From positions 1,222,501 through 1,286,500 of the forward strand of contig NZ_CP136684.1 of assembly GCF_032921865.1 (NCBI RefSeq): a DNA stretch of 64,000 nucleotides, given 5' to 3'. The stretch is from Thalassospira lucentensis (GTDB lineage: Bacteria; Pseudomonadota; Alphaproteobacteria; Rhodospirillales; Thalassospiraceae). Made by a program: the position numbers and the translations under genes. Under the pieces are notes generated by a model. It did not search any database and was not told the DNA's origin. It worked only from the letters and a program-made list of their open reading frames with translations. Below are positions 42,146 through 52,028 of the stretch, in pieces. Numbering within the stretch: the first letter of the stretch is position 1; every line of letters begins with the position of its first letter.

Positions 42146-44700
42146 GCAGTATTTCCCAATCCACCAACGGGACGGAAAAGCTGTGGTCGATTGCCTGGCG
42201 GGTCTGCCGACGGGAATTGCGCGGCGGGTTTTCCGGCTTTCGCATTTTTCTGGCCTGTCTGGCACTTGGCGTCGGATCAATCGCCGCGGTCGGAAACGTT
42301 TCGGAATCCGTTTTAAATGCGCTTGAGCGCGATGGCCGGGCCCTTCTGGGCGGGGATGTCGAGCTTCGCCTTGTGCATATGCCCGCAAGCGAGGAACAGC
42401 AGACCTGGCTTTCGGAGAATACCGAACGCATGGGCGAGCTTGCGACCATGCGCGCCACCGCCTATGGGCCGGAGCAGCGCAGGCTGGTCGAGCTTAAGGC
42501 GGTTGATGATGTCTATCCCCTGTTTGGCGAGATGGAACTTGCCGACGGTATTCCGTTTGACGGTGCCCTTTCTAAAAAGGACGGTGTCTGGGGCGGTGTT
42601 GCCGAGGCCGGGCTTCTGGAGCGGCTTAAGATCAATGTCGGTGATACGGTGCGCCTTGGCGATATCAATATCCAGGTGCGCGGCGTGATCGCAACCGAAC
42701 CCGACAAGGCGGTTGGCTTTTTCAATTTCGGCCCGCGTTTGATGGTGTCGATGGATGCCCTTGCGGATACCGGGCTGGTGCAGCCGGGCAGCCTGATCAA
42801 TTATTATTACGCTTTGGATCTGAATGACGCGGAAACGCCAAAGGTGTTTCGCGACCGGCTTGATGCACAGTTCGAGGATGCCGGATGGCGCGTGCGCGAT
42901 GTATCGGATGCCAATCCGGGCCTGCGGCGGTTTATTGAGCGGCTGACGCTGTTTCTGACACTGGTGGGGCTTTCGGCCCTGCTGGTCGGCGGGATTGGGG
43001 TTGCCAATGCGGTGCGCAGCCATATCGAAAGCAAAACATCCGTCATCGCGACGCTTAAATCCATCGGGGCATCGCATGGGCTGGTGTTGCGGATTTACTT
43101 CCTGCAAATCCTGATGCTGTCACTTGTCGGGATTGGTATCGGGCTTCTGATAGGGGCGGTCACACCGGCGATCATCGCACCACTTCTGGCGGGGCGTTTG
43201 CCGATTGATGTGACATTGGGCCCGGCATTGCCGTCGCTTCTGATTGCGACGGCGTTTGGCGTTCTGACCACACTGGTCTTTGCCATGCCGTCGCTTTTGC
43301 GCGCACGTGAAATTCCGGCAGCCCGGCTTTTCCGGGCCAGTGCGGGATTAATGAATGGCAGTGCGCTTCGCAAGCGTGACCTGCCCTATGTTGGTATTCC
43401 GCTTATCCTGTTGCTTCTGCTTACGGTGTTTACCGCAACAGATCGCGAGATCGCGCTTGGCTTTATCGCCGGGTCGCTTCTGGCGATTGCGGTTTTTGCC
43501 GCGGCAGGCAAGGCAATTGTATCGCTTTCAAAACGGATGACCGGCGGGCGGAATGCCTTTAGCCGACTGGCGCTGGCGAACCTGCACCGGCCGGGTGCGA
43601 GCACGGTGCCGGTTGCGCTGTCGCTTGGGCTTGGTCTGACGCTGCTGGTGACGATTTCGGGGATCGAAGGCAACCTTGATCACGAGATCAACGAGAATTT
43701 GCCGGACTCCGCCCCGGCGTTTTTCTTCCTTGATATCCAGCCTGATCAGATGGATCAGTTCAAAACGCAACTTCTTGAAAAAGATAACGTTTCGGATATC
43801 GAACAAACACCGATGCTGCGCGGGCGCGTGGTTGCGATTGACGGGGTCGATGCCAATGATGTTGGTCCGGGGGATGATCGCTGGTTCCTGCGCGGTGACC
43901 GTGGTCTGACCTTTGCCGCAAGCCCGCCGCCGGAAACCCAGATCGTGCGCGGGGAATGGTGGCCAGCCGATTATGACGATGCCGCCAAGCCGCTTGTTTC
44001 CATCTCGCGCGATATTGGCGAGGCATTTTCGCTGGAGCCCGGTGACACATTGACCGTCAATGTGCTGGGCCGGGATATTACCGCCGAGATTGCCAACTGG
44101 CGTGAAATCGAATGGCAAAGCCTTCGGATGAATTTCGCCATGGTGTTTTCGCCGGGCCTGATCGACAAGGCACCCTATAGCCTGATTGCGACGGCGCATA
44201 TGCCGCGCGAGATGGAAGAACCGGTTGATCGCATGATCGGCATGGATTTCCCCAATGTGTCAGCCATCCGGGTGCGCGAGGCGCTTGAAGCCGCCAATGC
44301 CATTCTGGCCGGAATAGGAATCGCACTTAACGCGACCAGTTCAATCGCGATTGTCGCCGGTGTTCTGGTCCTTGCAGGCGCAGTCGCCGCCGGACGGCGC
44401 AAACGGATTTATGATGCGGTTGTTCTCAAGACCCTTGGGGCGACACGCGGCAATATCCTTTATGCCTATGCGCTGGAATACGGGATTTTGGGCCTTGCGA
44501 CCGGGGTGATTGCCGCCCTGTTTGGCAGTCTTGCGGCATGGTCGGTTCTGGTGCTGATCATGGAAGCATCATGGACGTTCCTTCCGATGACGATCTTTGG
44601 TCCGATTGCGATTGGTCTGTTTGCGACCCTGTCGGCGGGCTTTATCGGAACGTGGCAGGCGTTACGCAGCCCTGCGGCACCGCTTTTGCGCAACGAGTAG
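42142..44700 (+). CDS. ybbP: ABC permease of the FtsX/MacB type (YbbP-like)
   Basis: An 852-residue permease with two FtsX-like halves and about ten membrane helices. Helix one is near residues 28-50 (FRIFLACLALGVGSIAAVG); groups of three helices lie near 270-420 and 715-840 with a large periplasmic domain before each. The motif KSIGASHGLVLRIYFLQ and its echo KTLGATRGNILYAYALE are the coupling regions that touch the ATPase. Translationally coupled to ybbA. The length and layout match YbbP. Confidence 0.92.
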   Translation: MSSISQSTNGTEKLWSIAWRVCRRELRGGFSGFRIFLACLALGVGSIAAVGNVSESVLNALERDGRALLGGDVELRLVHMPASEEQQTWLSENTERMGELATMRATAYGPEQRRLVELKAVDDVYPLFGEMELADGIPFDGALSKKDGVWGGVAEAGLLERLKINVGDTVRLGDINIQVRGVIATEPDKAVGFFNFGPRLMVSMDALADTGLVQPGSLINYYYALDLNDAETPKVFRDRLDAQFEDAGWRVRDVSDANPGLRRFIERLTLFLTLVGLSALLVGGIGVANAVRSHIESKTSVIATLKSIGASHGLVLRIYFLQILMLSLVGIGIGLLIGAVTPAIIAPLLAGRLPIDVTLGPALPSLLIATAFGVLTTLVFAMPSLLRAREIPAARLFRASAGLMNGSALRKRDLPYVGIPLILLLLLTVFTATDREIALGFIAGSLLAIAVFAAAGKAIVSLSKRMTGGRNAFSRLALANLHRPGASTVPVALSLGLGLTLLVTISGIEGNLDHEINENLPDSAPAFFFLDIQPDQMDQFKTQLLEKDNVSDIEQTPMLRGRVVAIDGVDANDVGPGDDRWFLRGDRGLTFAASPPPETQIVRGEWWPADYDDAAKPLVSISRDIGEAFSLEPGDTLTVNVLGRDITAEIANWREIEWQSLRMNFAMVFSPGLIDKAPYSLIATAHMPREMEEPVDRMIGMDFPNVSAIRVREALEAANAILAGIGIALNATSSIAIVAGVLVLAGAVAAGRRKRIYDAVVLKTLGATRGNILYAYALEYGILGLATGVIAALFGSLAAWSVLVLIMEASWTFLPMTIFGPIAIGLFATLSAGFIGTWQALRSPAAPLLRNE

Positions 44701-44719
44701 CGGGCAGGACATAACACCA

Positions 44720-44752
44720 AAAAGGGCCGGTCCATCACAGACCGGCCCTTTT
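44720..44752. terminator. Bidirectional terminator between ybbP and the acyl-CoA synthetase gene
   Basis: AAAAGGGCCGGTC (44720-44732) and GACCGGCCCTTTT (44740-44752) form a perfect 13-bp stem with a 7-base loop and T/A flanks on both sides. Confidence 0.9.
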
Positions 44753-44777
44753 CATTTTGATTTGGTATCGGCCGGAA

Positions 44778-46394
44778 CTATGCCAGATCGCGAAGGGCAC
44801 GGCGGACGACCTTGCCGGTTGTCGTCATTGGCAATTGTTCTATGAAGGCGATTTCACGCGGATATTCGTGTGCTGCCAGACGGGTTTTGACGAAATCACG
44901 GATATCGGCCTCAAGCTCCGGACTTTGGGCAAAGCCATCGGCCAGCACGACGAAGGCCTTGACGATCTGGCCGCGCTGTTCGTCGGGCTTGCCGATCACA
45001 CCGGCCATACGCACGGCGGGATGACCGATCAGGCAATCCTCGATCTCGCCCGGGCCGATGCGATAACCCGCCGAACTGATCAGATCATCATCGCGCCCGA
45101 CAAAGCGGATATAGCCATCCGCGTCAAGTTCGCCCATATCGCCGGTCAGAAGCCATTCGCCGATGAATTTATCGCGGGTGGCTTCGGGGTTGCGCCAATA
45201 TTCCAGAAACATCACCGGATCGGGTGACCGAACCGCAATCCGGCCCATTTCCCCGGCAGGCAGCACATTGCCCGCCATATCGATCACCGCAACATCATGC
45301 CCCGGCACGGGGCGGCCCATGACGCCGGGTTTGGGTTCCATGATCGACTGACAGGAACTGACCACCATGTTGCATTCGGTCTGGCCATAGAACTCGTTGA
45401 TGGTGACGCCAAACACCCGACGCCCCCAATCAAGAAGTTCCGCGCCCAATGTTTCACCGCCGCTTGCGATGGAGCGGATATTACATTTGAACTTTGCCGC
45501 CACATCATCCCCGGCGGCGCGCATCATCTTAAGCGCGGTTGGCGGCAGGAAGGTATTGCGCACGCCATATTCGGCAATCAGGCCAAAGGCGGCCTCGGCA
45601 CTGAATTTTTCAAAACGATGGGCCACGACCGGCTTGCCGTGATGCCAGGCCGGCAGCAGGACATCCAGCAACCCGCCGATCCATGCCCAGTCGGCCGGGG
45701 TCCACATGACATCGCCGTCCTGCGGAAAGAAATCATGCGACATTTCGACACCGGGCAAATGACCCAGCAACACACGATGGGCATGCAGCGCGCCCTTTGG
45801 CTGCCCGGTGGTGCCGGATGTATAAATGATCAGGGCCGGTTCATCAGCACGCGTCTTGACCGGTTCGAAATCGTCGCTGGCCTCGGCCGAGAGTGCCTTG
45901 AAATCAAAACAGCCTTCAGGCGCGCCATCAATGACATAGACATATTCAAGGGCCGGAAGCAGATCACGGATTTCAGCAATCTTGCGTGCCCCTTCCCGAT
46001 CGGTCACCAGTGCCTTGGCGGCACAGTTGCCAAGCCGGTATTCAAGGGCCTCGACCCCGAACAGGGTAAAAAGCGGCACGGCAATGCCGCCCATTTTATA
46101 GGTCGCGATATGGGCAACGGCGGTTTCGGGGCTTTGTGGCAACAGGATGCCGACCCGATCCCCGCGCCGGATGCCGTGACGGCGCATGACATTGGCGAAA
46201 CGGTTCGACAGGCGTTTGAGCTGCGCAAAGCTGTAATCGCGGCGTGAACCATCGCGCCTGCGATACATCAGCGCAAGACGATCCGGATCGTCTGCCCACT
46301 TGTCGCAAACATCGACACCAATGTTGAAATGGGTGGGTACGTTCCAGACAAAATCCGAACGCACCGACGCGTAATCCGCACGAACCGGCAGCAT
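44778..46394 (-). CDS. AMP-dependent acyl-CoA synthetase (acetyl-CoA synthetase-like)
   Basis: A 538-residue adenylate-forming enzyme that activates a carboxylic acid to its CoA thioester. Motifs: IIYTSGTTGQPKGALHAHR (phosphate loop, near residue 190), FYGQTECN, WLLTGDMGELDADGYIRFVGR and the catalytic C-terminal Lys in PMTTTGKVVRR. TPADWAWIGGLLDVLLPAWHHG is characteristic of the medium-chain/acyl synthetase (AcsM-like) branch rather than true acetyl-CoA synthetase. The chain length cannot be read. ATG at 46394. Confidence 0.9.
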   Translation of the reverse strand: MLPVRADYASVRSDFVWNVPTHFNIGVDVCDKWADDPDRLALMYRRRDGSRRDYSFAQLKRLSNRFANVMRRHGIRRGDRVGILLPQSPETAVAHIATYKMGGIAVPLFTLFGVEALEYRLGNCAAKALVTDREGARKIAEIRDLLPALEYVYVIDGAPEGCFDFKALSAEASDDFEPVKTRADEPALIIYTSGTTGQPKGALHAHRVLLGHLPGVEMSHDFFPQDGDVMWTPADWAWIGGLLDVLLPAWHHGKPVVAHRFEKFSAEAAFGLIAEYGVRNTFLPPTALKMMRAAGDDVAAKFKCNIRSIASGGETLGAELLDWGRRVFGVTINEFYGQTECNMVVSSCQSIMEPKPGVMGRPVPGHDVAVIDMAGNVLPAGEMGRIAVRSPDPVMFLEYWRNPEATRDKFIGEWLLTGDMGELDADGYIRFVGRDDDLISSAGYRIGPGEIEDCLIGHPAVRMAGVIGKPDEQRGQIVKAFVVLADGFAQSPELEADIRDFVKTRLAAHEYPREIAFIEQLPMTTTGKVVRRALRDLA

Positions 46395-46557
46395 GTTTCC
46401 TCCCTGTATCCGCCACGTCTTTTTGATTTTTTGATTTCACGACGTTTTGGTCGGCGACATGCTAGTCGATGCATCCGCAAATATGAACCATTTTGTCATG
46501 CGCCATCAGGCACAGCCCGGTGTCATACCGAACGGTTCAATCTAAACGGAAAGGGCT

Positions 46558-48090
46558 CTAGCGCGCCGGATCAAGCAGGAAGGTAAAATTGGCCGGTTGG
46601 CCAGCATCGGTAAAGGCCGTGGCATGACAGCCAAGGCAGGTGCCATCCGCCTGATGCTGGATAAAGCTTTCGAGCGCGGTATTGGTCAGAAAACGCGGAA
46701 TTTCCCCAACACCAAACGGGGCACCGCCGCCATTACCGATCCATTGCGTTCCGAGCAGAAAATAGTTCTGCAAGACACTGCCTTCGAGTTTGCGCTGCCA
46801 GACAAAATTGGCTTCGGCCGTGCCGGAAAACAGCCGCCAGCATCGGACAATATCGGGGGCAGCAACCCTGTTCCCATCGGTGTCACGGGCATAGGGCGGC
46901 TGATCGGCCCAGCGCAGATCGGACCTGATGATCCCGTTTGCTACGCGATCCGTTTTACCTTCCAGCTCACCCCCGCCAAAGAAGATGTAATCGCGGTCGG
47001 TTTTTTCGGGTGCCAGACAGCCATCGGGGAAAAGATCGTTGGCGATGATGCTGTTGGGACGCCGGGCATTGTCGGCCAACGGTGCATTGTCGGCATGTTC
47101 GAAGCTTGACCAGATCCAGCGATCACCGTTACCGCTTTTGACCCGCTGGACAATATGCAACCCGACCAGTCCGACCGTGACATCAAGGCATCTCGCGGTG
47201 CCATCAAGCGTATCATCGGCAGCAAGTGCAATCCGGGCCGGACGGGTATAGTAACGATCCTGATCCGCGGGGCTGGTAATGATCCGCCATGCAAATTTCG
47301 TCAGTTGCGCACCGGGTGTCAGCCAGGTCTTGTCGCTGGCGAGCAATTCCGAATTATCGGCAACCTTTCCGCCGGCTGACAGGGTCAGCATCGGAAATTC
47401 CACCGACTGGCCGCTTTGGGCAAAGGTCAGACGACCCTGCGCCGTCCCAAGACCATTCCAGCGGATATAATCAGCCGCAACGTCATTGATCCGCGTGTCA
47501 TACAGGATGAAATTACCCGCCTGATCAATCAGGATATCGCCCGATGACTGGATAAATGCCGACAGTAACAGATGTCCATCAGGCAACCCGGCGCGGCAAG
47601 AGGCATTGGCCTTTGCGACATCGCCAAACACATCATTCTTGGTGGCATAACTTTCCCAAAGCCCATGCCCCGCATCGGGTTGGCGATATCCGGTCGCAAT
47701 CGGCGCACCCGCATTATCATGGGGCCATAGCAGCGAAACAAAGGATTGCCATGAAAAGCGGTCAAAAGGACGCTGTGCCTCGTAAGCGACGAAGCGATAG
47801 ATGAAATTGGCATCGAATTCGGGCACGTCGACGGGCATGGCGGCACAAAGTCCGCCCACGCCGGTTGTCGCGCAAAATTCATCTTCGGGATAAACCGCGT
47901 TGAAAACCGGTATCTCGTTGGCCTTTTTCGATGCGACAAAATTGGGATTCTGGGCAGATGCCGCCGACAGGGTGACAAGCAGAACGATGCAGGCAACCAG
48001 CAATCCAGCAACAAGTCGCAGCAAAGTCACCGGTAAAGACCGATCCGGGTTTTCTGACATATCATTGATATCGAAAAACTTTTTTCGCAT
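46558..48090 (-). CDS. Secreted protein with one c-type heme motif, function unknown
   Basis: A 510-residue exported protein. A signal peptide lies at about residues 18-46 (LLRLVAGLLVACIVLLVTLS). The body has FSWQSFVSLLWPHDNAGAPI, a segment I have seen in large hypothetical cytochrome-c-like proteins, and GLVGLHIVQRVKSGNGDRWIW. The only CXXCH is CLGCHATAF about 25 residues from the C-terminus. A single heme site at the end of a large non-cytochrome domain is unusual. Six or so further cysteines could form disulfides. It probably works in periplasmic oxidation or electron transfer. Confidence 0.75.
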   Translation of the reverse strand: MRKKFFDINDMSENPDRSLPVTLLRLVAGLLVACIVLLVTLSAASAQNPNFVASKKANEIPVFNAVYPEDEFCATTGVGGLCAAMPVDVPEFDANFIYRFVAYEAQRPFDRFSWQSFVSLLWPHDNAGAPIATGYRQPDAGHGLWESYATKNDVFGDVAKANASCRAGLPDGHLLLSAFIQSSGDILIDQAGNFILYDTRINDVAADYIRWNGLGTAQGRLTFAQSGQSVEFPMLTLSAGGKVADNSELLASDKTWLTPGAQLTKFAWRIITSPADQDRYYTRPARIALAADDTLDGTARCLDVTVGLVGLHIVQRVKSGNGDRWIWSSFEHADNAPLADNARRPNSIIANDLFPDGCLAPEKTDRDYIFFGGGELEGKTDRVANGIIRSDLRWADQPPYARDTDGNRVAAPDIVRCWRLFSGTAEANFVWQRKLEGSVLQNYFLLGTQWIGNGGGAPFGVGEIPRFLTNTALESFIQHQADGTCLGCHATAFTDAGQPANFTFLLDPAR

Positions 48091-48342
48091 GCCCGATCAA
48101 TCCGTAATCACAACCGGCAGAAAAGCACGGTTCGTGAAACCTGATACGTGATTATAGGCCGAATTGACCAGAAAGTCGCGAGAGCACATCCCGCGCAGCC
48201 AAGTGAACAAGATCACAATATCGTCAGTCCGAAACGAAAGGTCATCGGCCAAACCGTTGCTTTTCACGGAAATCCTGCCATATTTTCAGCATCGCAGAGT
48301 TCTATGAACATTCTGCCCGTTATGGATCAAAGAGGGATTTCA

Positions 48343-49062
48343 ATGGCTTTTGAAACGCGTCAACGCGGCTATGACGTCTCGGTTGGCCGGTCGGCGGCCG
48401 AGATTGATGAAGGTCTCCGCGCCTATATGCTGCGTGTCTACAACTATATGGCATCCGCACTTGCCCTGACCGGTATCGTCGCGATGGCTGTGTCGACCAG
48501 CCCTACCCTGATGCAGGCGATTTTCGGAACCGGCTTGCACTGGATCGTGATGCTGGCCCCGATCGGCCTCGTCCTGTTCCTGAGCTTCCGCATCCACAAG
48601 ATGAGCTTTGGTGCTGCACAGACCACATTCTGGATTTATGCGGCTCTGATGGGTCTGTCGCTGTCGTCGATCTTCCTCGTGTACACGGGTGAAAGCATCG
48701 CGCGGACCTTCTTCATCACCGCAGGCACCTTTGCCGCGATGAGCCTTTATGGCTACACGACGAAGAAAGACCTGTCGGGTTGGGGAAGCTTCCTGTTCAT
48801 GGGCCTGATCGGGATTATCCTGGCCAGTGTCGTGAACATCTTCCTTGGCAGCACGATGCTTCAGTTCGTGATCTCTGGTGCTGGCGTTCTGATCTTTACC
48901 GGTCTGACCGCCTATGACACCCAGCGGATCAAGGAAAGCTATCATGCGCACGATGATCAGGCGACCGCAGGCAAAAAAGCCATCTTTGGCGCCCTGCAGC
49001 TCTATCTGGACTTCGTGAACCTGTTCGTAATGCTGCTTCAGTTCTTCGGTAATCGCGAATAG
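48343..49062 (+). CDS. Bax inhibitor-1/YccA family membrane protein
   Basis: A 239-residue membrane protein with seven hydrophobic helices from about residue 30 onwards (YNYMASALALTGIVAMAVS, WIVMLAPIGLVLFLSFRI, and so on). GLTAYDTQRIKESYH near the C-terminus is the BI-1 signature, with the Asp of the di-aspartyl pH sensor. Relatives leak calcium or interact with FtsH. I chose ATG 48343 because of GAGGGA just upstream; the open frame extends much further up but without signals. Confidence 0.93.
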   Translation: MAFETRQRGYDVSVGRSAAEIDEGLRAYMLRVYNYMASALALTGIVAMAVSTSPTLMQAIFGTGLHWIVMLAPIGLVLFLSFRIHKMSFGAAQTTFWIYAALMGLSLSSIFLVYTGESIARTFFITAGTFAAMSLYGYTTKKDLSGWGSFLFMGLIGIILASVVNIFLGSTMLQFVISGAGVLIFTGLTAYDTQRIKESYHAHDDQATAGKKAIFGALQLYLDFVNLFVMLLQFFGNRE

Positions 49063-49086
49063 AACTGATCCCGGCATTCGCAGTCG

Positions 49087-49124
49087 GAAAACCCCGCATC
49101 CGAAAGGCTGCGGGGTTTTCTTTT
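49087..49124. terminator. Terminator after the BI-1 gene
   Basis: GAAAACCCCGCA (49087-49098) and TGCGGGGTTTTC (49109-49120) form a 12-bp stem with a 10-base loop, followed by TTTT. Confidence 0.88.
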
Positions 49125-49152
49125 GCCTGTTTGGAACGTGACAGGAACCGGA

Positions 49153-50730
49153 TTACGACGCCTTGGCTTCGCTGGTGCCACCGGTTGCATCAATCACCGA
49201 TTGGCGCTGAGCGAGTTGGTGCAGCATGTTTTCGGCACGTGTAAAGCTGCCCGAAGCAGCACGTGCCGCACCACGCGCAGCCGCCTCGTCAAATGCCTCG
49301 TAGGCCTGCGAGAAATTCATCCGTGCCTGGGATATCAGCTTGATATCCTTTTCCGCGGCACCGGTCGAAAACTGGACACTGCCAAGCGCAAACATGGCCC
49401 GCCCCCAGAGGTAGGGATGATCCCGTCTGGAGCAAAACTTGAGTGCGGCCTGAAAAACGGGGATCACCTGTTCGGCGGGGACGCCGATGCTGCCGATAGA
49501 GGACTGGGCGACAACGGATTCGGCCAGGCCATAAGCAATCTGCGCATATAACACCGTGTGCGCCTTTGCATTTACCAGTCCCAGCGCCCGACGATAATGG
49601 CCGCTGGCGGTTTGCGCCATTTCGATATCTTCGGTTTCCTTGGCGTGGATCATCATGGCCTCGCCCAGTTTGCCAATGGCAATTGCGCGGGAAACGGGCG
49701 TACCGGCCATCAGTTCAAAGCGACGTTCCAGAAGCTTCCACAGGCCAATCGCCGTCGCACCCGAACGCGCGTTCATGTTGCTGACCATAGACCAGTTCAA
49801 AAGCGTGCCATACAGCGCCAGAACTGCTGAACGTTCAGGATTTATCAGGGACAGATCACCGATCCCGCGCAGCATGTCTTCGGTTTTGGCAACGGTTTCG
49901 ACGGCCTGTTGCTGGGTGACGCGTTCATGCAAAAGACCGGCTGGCTGCTTGGCCTTTTTGACTTCTTTTGGCGGTTCTGCCGCCATGGTCAGGAATTCAC
50001 GGACGATTGGTTCGATTGCGCGAATGGCGCTGACGCAATAGCTGCGTTCGCCGGTTTCAGCCAGCATGACGGCACCAAAGGCATAGGCGGTTGCCACCCC
50101 CTGCCCGACATCATCAAAGCTTTCGCCGTTATTGATCCGTTCCTGAAGGTCTGCGAGGTGGGATGTCAGACGTGCCACCTGCAGGGCGCGCTGATCATGG
50201 CCGCGCGCGCGCGCCAGCAATTCACAGGTCAGCAGGATATGCAGGGCAGCAGCCGTATCCTTGTGCTGCGGCTGACGAAAGGAATGAACAAGCGGCAGCA
50301 GCAATTCATAAAGCGGGGAGGCCAGCAAATCGTTGCTGAAATGAACATCAAGCCCGCCGGTATCCGGATTGGTCTGCCCCCAGAATACCGCCGTGGCATC
50401 CTGACGCCGGGCCAAGTTTAACACACCGGCATGGGCTTCGCGCACGGCCTGAAAGGCATCCGCAATATCGGTATTGATTGCGACATGCCGACCCAGCATC
50501 AATGCAGCGGTATCAGGAATATCGGAAAGGGTTCGTTTCAGCCAGTCACCGGCCTGATCGGGCAAAGGCGTTCCGGACGGATCTTCGGGAACAAAATGTG
50601 CAATGGCATACAGGCATGGCTCAACACGGTCCCCCGGCATATCGGCCGGAGCAGAACCGTCTTCAACCATTTCCCCGGTTGTAAAGATGGACTTGAAAAC
50701 AAGCCCCACCATGGACCAGAAGCCCGCCAT
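49153..50730 (-). CDS. Helical-repeat protein, function unknown
   Basis: A 525-residue, mostly alpha-helical protein with a short hydrophobic N-terminus (MAGFWSMVGLVFKSIFTTGE). Residues about 330-480 show TPR-like helix pairs (HYRRALGLVNAKAHTVLYAQ, VIPVFQAALKFCSRRDHPYL, ARMNFSQAYEAFDEAAARG). No catalytic motif is seen. It precedes htpX on the same strand by about 420 bases from its own start to the htpX start in opposite order, so a functional link to membrane-protein quality control is possible but unproven. Confidence 0.75.
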   Translation of the reverse strand: MAGFWSMVGLVFKSIFTTGEMVEDGSAPADMPGDRVEPCLYAIAHFVPEDPSGTPLPDQAGDWLKRTLSDIPDTAALMLGRHVAINTDIADAFQAVREAHAGVLNLARRQDATAVFWGQTNPDTGGLDVHFSNDLLASPLYELLLPLVHSFRQPQHKDTAAALHILLTCELLARARGHDQRALQVARLTSHLADLQERINNGESFDDVGQGVATAYAFGAVMLAETGERSYCVSAIRAIEPIVREFLTMAAEPPKEVKKAKQPAGLLHERVTQQQAVETVAKTEDMLRGIGDLSLINPERSAVLALYGTLLNWSMVSNMNARSGATAIGLWKLLERRFELMAGTPVSRAIAIGKLGEAMMIHAKETEDIEMAQTASGHYRRALGLVNAKAHTVLYAQIAYGLAESVVAQSSIGSIGVPAEQVIPVFQAALKFCSRRDHPYLWGRAMFALGSVQFSTGAAEKDIKLISQARMNFSQAYEAFDEAAARGAARAASGSFTRAENMLHQLAQRQSVIDATGGTSEAKAS

Positions 50731-50792
50731 TTATCCCCTTCTCAAACGTCCTTCGTCATCCGTGGCCGGAGGTTGACTTAGATGATTGTGAT

Positions 50793-50821
50793 ATAATCAC
50801 TTGTGGCGGCGGCGGCGTCAA
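50793..50821 (-). promoter_or_regulatory. Promoter of the helical-repeat protein gene
   Basis: On the minus strand: TTGACG (50821-50816), 17-base spacer, GATTAT (50798-50793), 63 bases before the start codon. A short dyad GTGAT/ATCAC overlaps the -10. Confidence 0.55.
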
Positions 50822-50918
50822 TAATACGCCGCCCCATTTCACACCATACAGAAGGATAAAGAGGCCCGTTACGTATAGGGACCGGTCGGAAAATGACCCC
50901 GGATTTTAGTAACTTAGA

Positions 50919-51860
50919 TTAATTCCAGGGACGGCGACGTACCCGGCGTTCCTTTGCCGAGCCGGACCACGGGCCGGATTTTGTCGGCGCTGTCGTTCCC
51001 GATTGTGGCGCGCCGGCCATTTCGCGCAATTTGGCGATACGGTTGGACATGCTCGGATGGGTTGAAAACAGGTTGTCCACGCCTTTGCCCGAAAGCGGGT
51101 TGGCGATATACATATGCGCGGTCGCAGGATTGCGTTCGGCATCCATATTGGGAATGGTCCGAACACCCTTGTCGAGTTTGTTCAGCGCTGATGCCAGCCA
51201 CATCGGATGGCGGCAGATTTCCGCCCCGATCTTGTCGGCCTCATATTCGCGGGTACGCGAGATTGCCATTTGCACCAGCATCGCGCCAAGCGGTGCCAGA
51301 ATGGCAACAAGGATCATCCCCACCCCGCCCAGCGGATTGTTGTTGTCATTGCGACCACCACCGAACATCCCGGCAAACATGGCAAAGTTCGCCAAGGCAG
51401 AAATCGCCCCGGCGATGGTGGCGGTGATGGTCATGGTCAGGGTATCGCGGTTTTTGATATGGGCCAGTTCATGGGCCATCACACCGGCAATCTCGTTGCG
51501 ATCGAGCAACTGCATCAGGCCGCTGGTGGCGGCGACGGCTGCATTTTCGGGATTGCGCCCGGTGGCGAATGCATTGGGCTGGGGATTATCGATCACATAG
51601 ACCTTGGGCATCGGCAGCCCGGCATTCTGCGCCAGTTCGCGCACCATCGATACCAGTTCGGGTGCCGTGCGGTCATCCACCTGTTTTGCACCACGCATGC
51701 GCAAAAGCATGGAATCCGCATTCCAATAGGCAAACACATTCATCGCCGCGGCAAACAGCAATGCGATGATCATGCCCTGCTGTCCACCGATCATCATGCC
51801 AACCACACCAAACAGTGCAGTCAAACCGGCCAGCAGCAAACCTGTACGCACATAATTCAT
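50919..51860 (-). CDS. htpX: Membrane zinc metalloprotease HtpX
   Basis: Inner-membrane M48 protease that degrades damaged membrane proteins, 313 residues from ATG 51860 (AAGGAAG eight bases upstream). The zinc site HELAH is at residues 130-134, with the third ligand Glu in [11 protein letters not shown]. Two N-terminal helices (about 5-45) and two central helices (about 145-200) anchor it. [13 protein letters not shown] and [14 protein letters not shown] are standard HtpX motifs. The C-terminus ends in a basic tail. Confidence 0.97.
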   Translation of the reverse strand: MNYVRTGLLLAGLTALFGVVGMMIGGQQGMIIALLFAAAMNVFAYWNADSMLLRMRGAKQVDDRTAPELVSMVRELAQNAGLPMPKVYVIDNPQPNAFATGRNPENAAVAATSGLMQLLDRNEIAGVMAHELAHIKNRDTLTMTITATIAGAISALANFAMFAGMFGGGRNDNNNPLGGVGMILVAILAPLGAMLVQMAISRTREYEADKIGAEICRHPMWLASALNKLDKGVRTIPNMDAERNPATAHMYIANPLSGKGVDNLFSTHPSMSNRIAKLREMAGAPQSGTTAPTKSGPWSGSAKERRVRRRPWN

Positions 51861-51968
51861 GGTCGACACTTCCTTTGACGAATACTCCGGCCAGAAGATA
51901 GGGAGAAGTTACGCCAAGGCAAGCACGACCGGAATTTGATGAGATCAACGTCACAGGAAAGAAAAGAA

Positions 51969-52013
51969 AACAGCCGGACCACGGGGTCGGGGGAACTTTA
52001 TGGTCCGGCTGTT
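51969..52013 (-). terminator. Terminator after the RND pump operon
   Basis: AACAGCCGGACCA (51969-51981) and TGGTCCGGCTGTT (52001-52013) form a perfect 13-bp stem with a 19-base loop, followed by TTTTCTTTTC on the minus strand. Confidence 0.85.
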
Positions 52014-52028
52014 ATGCAACGGTTTTCG

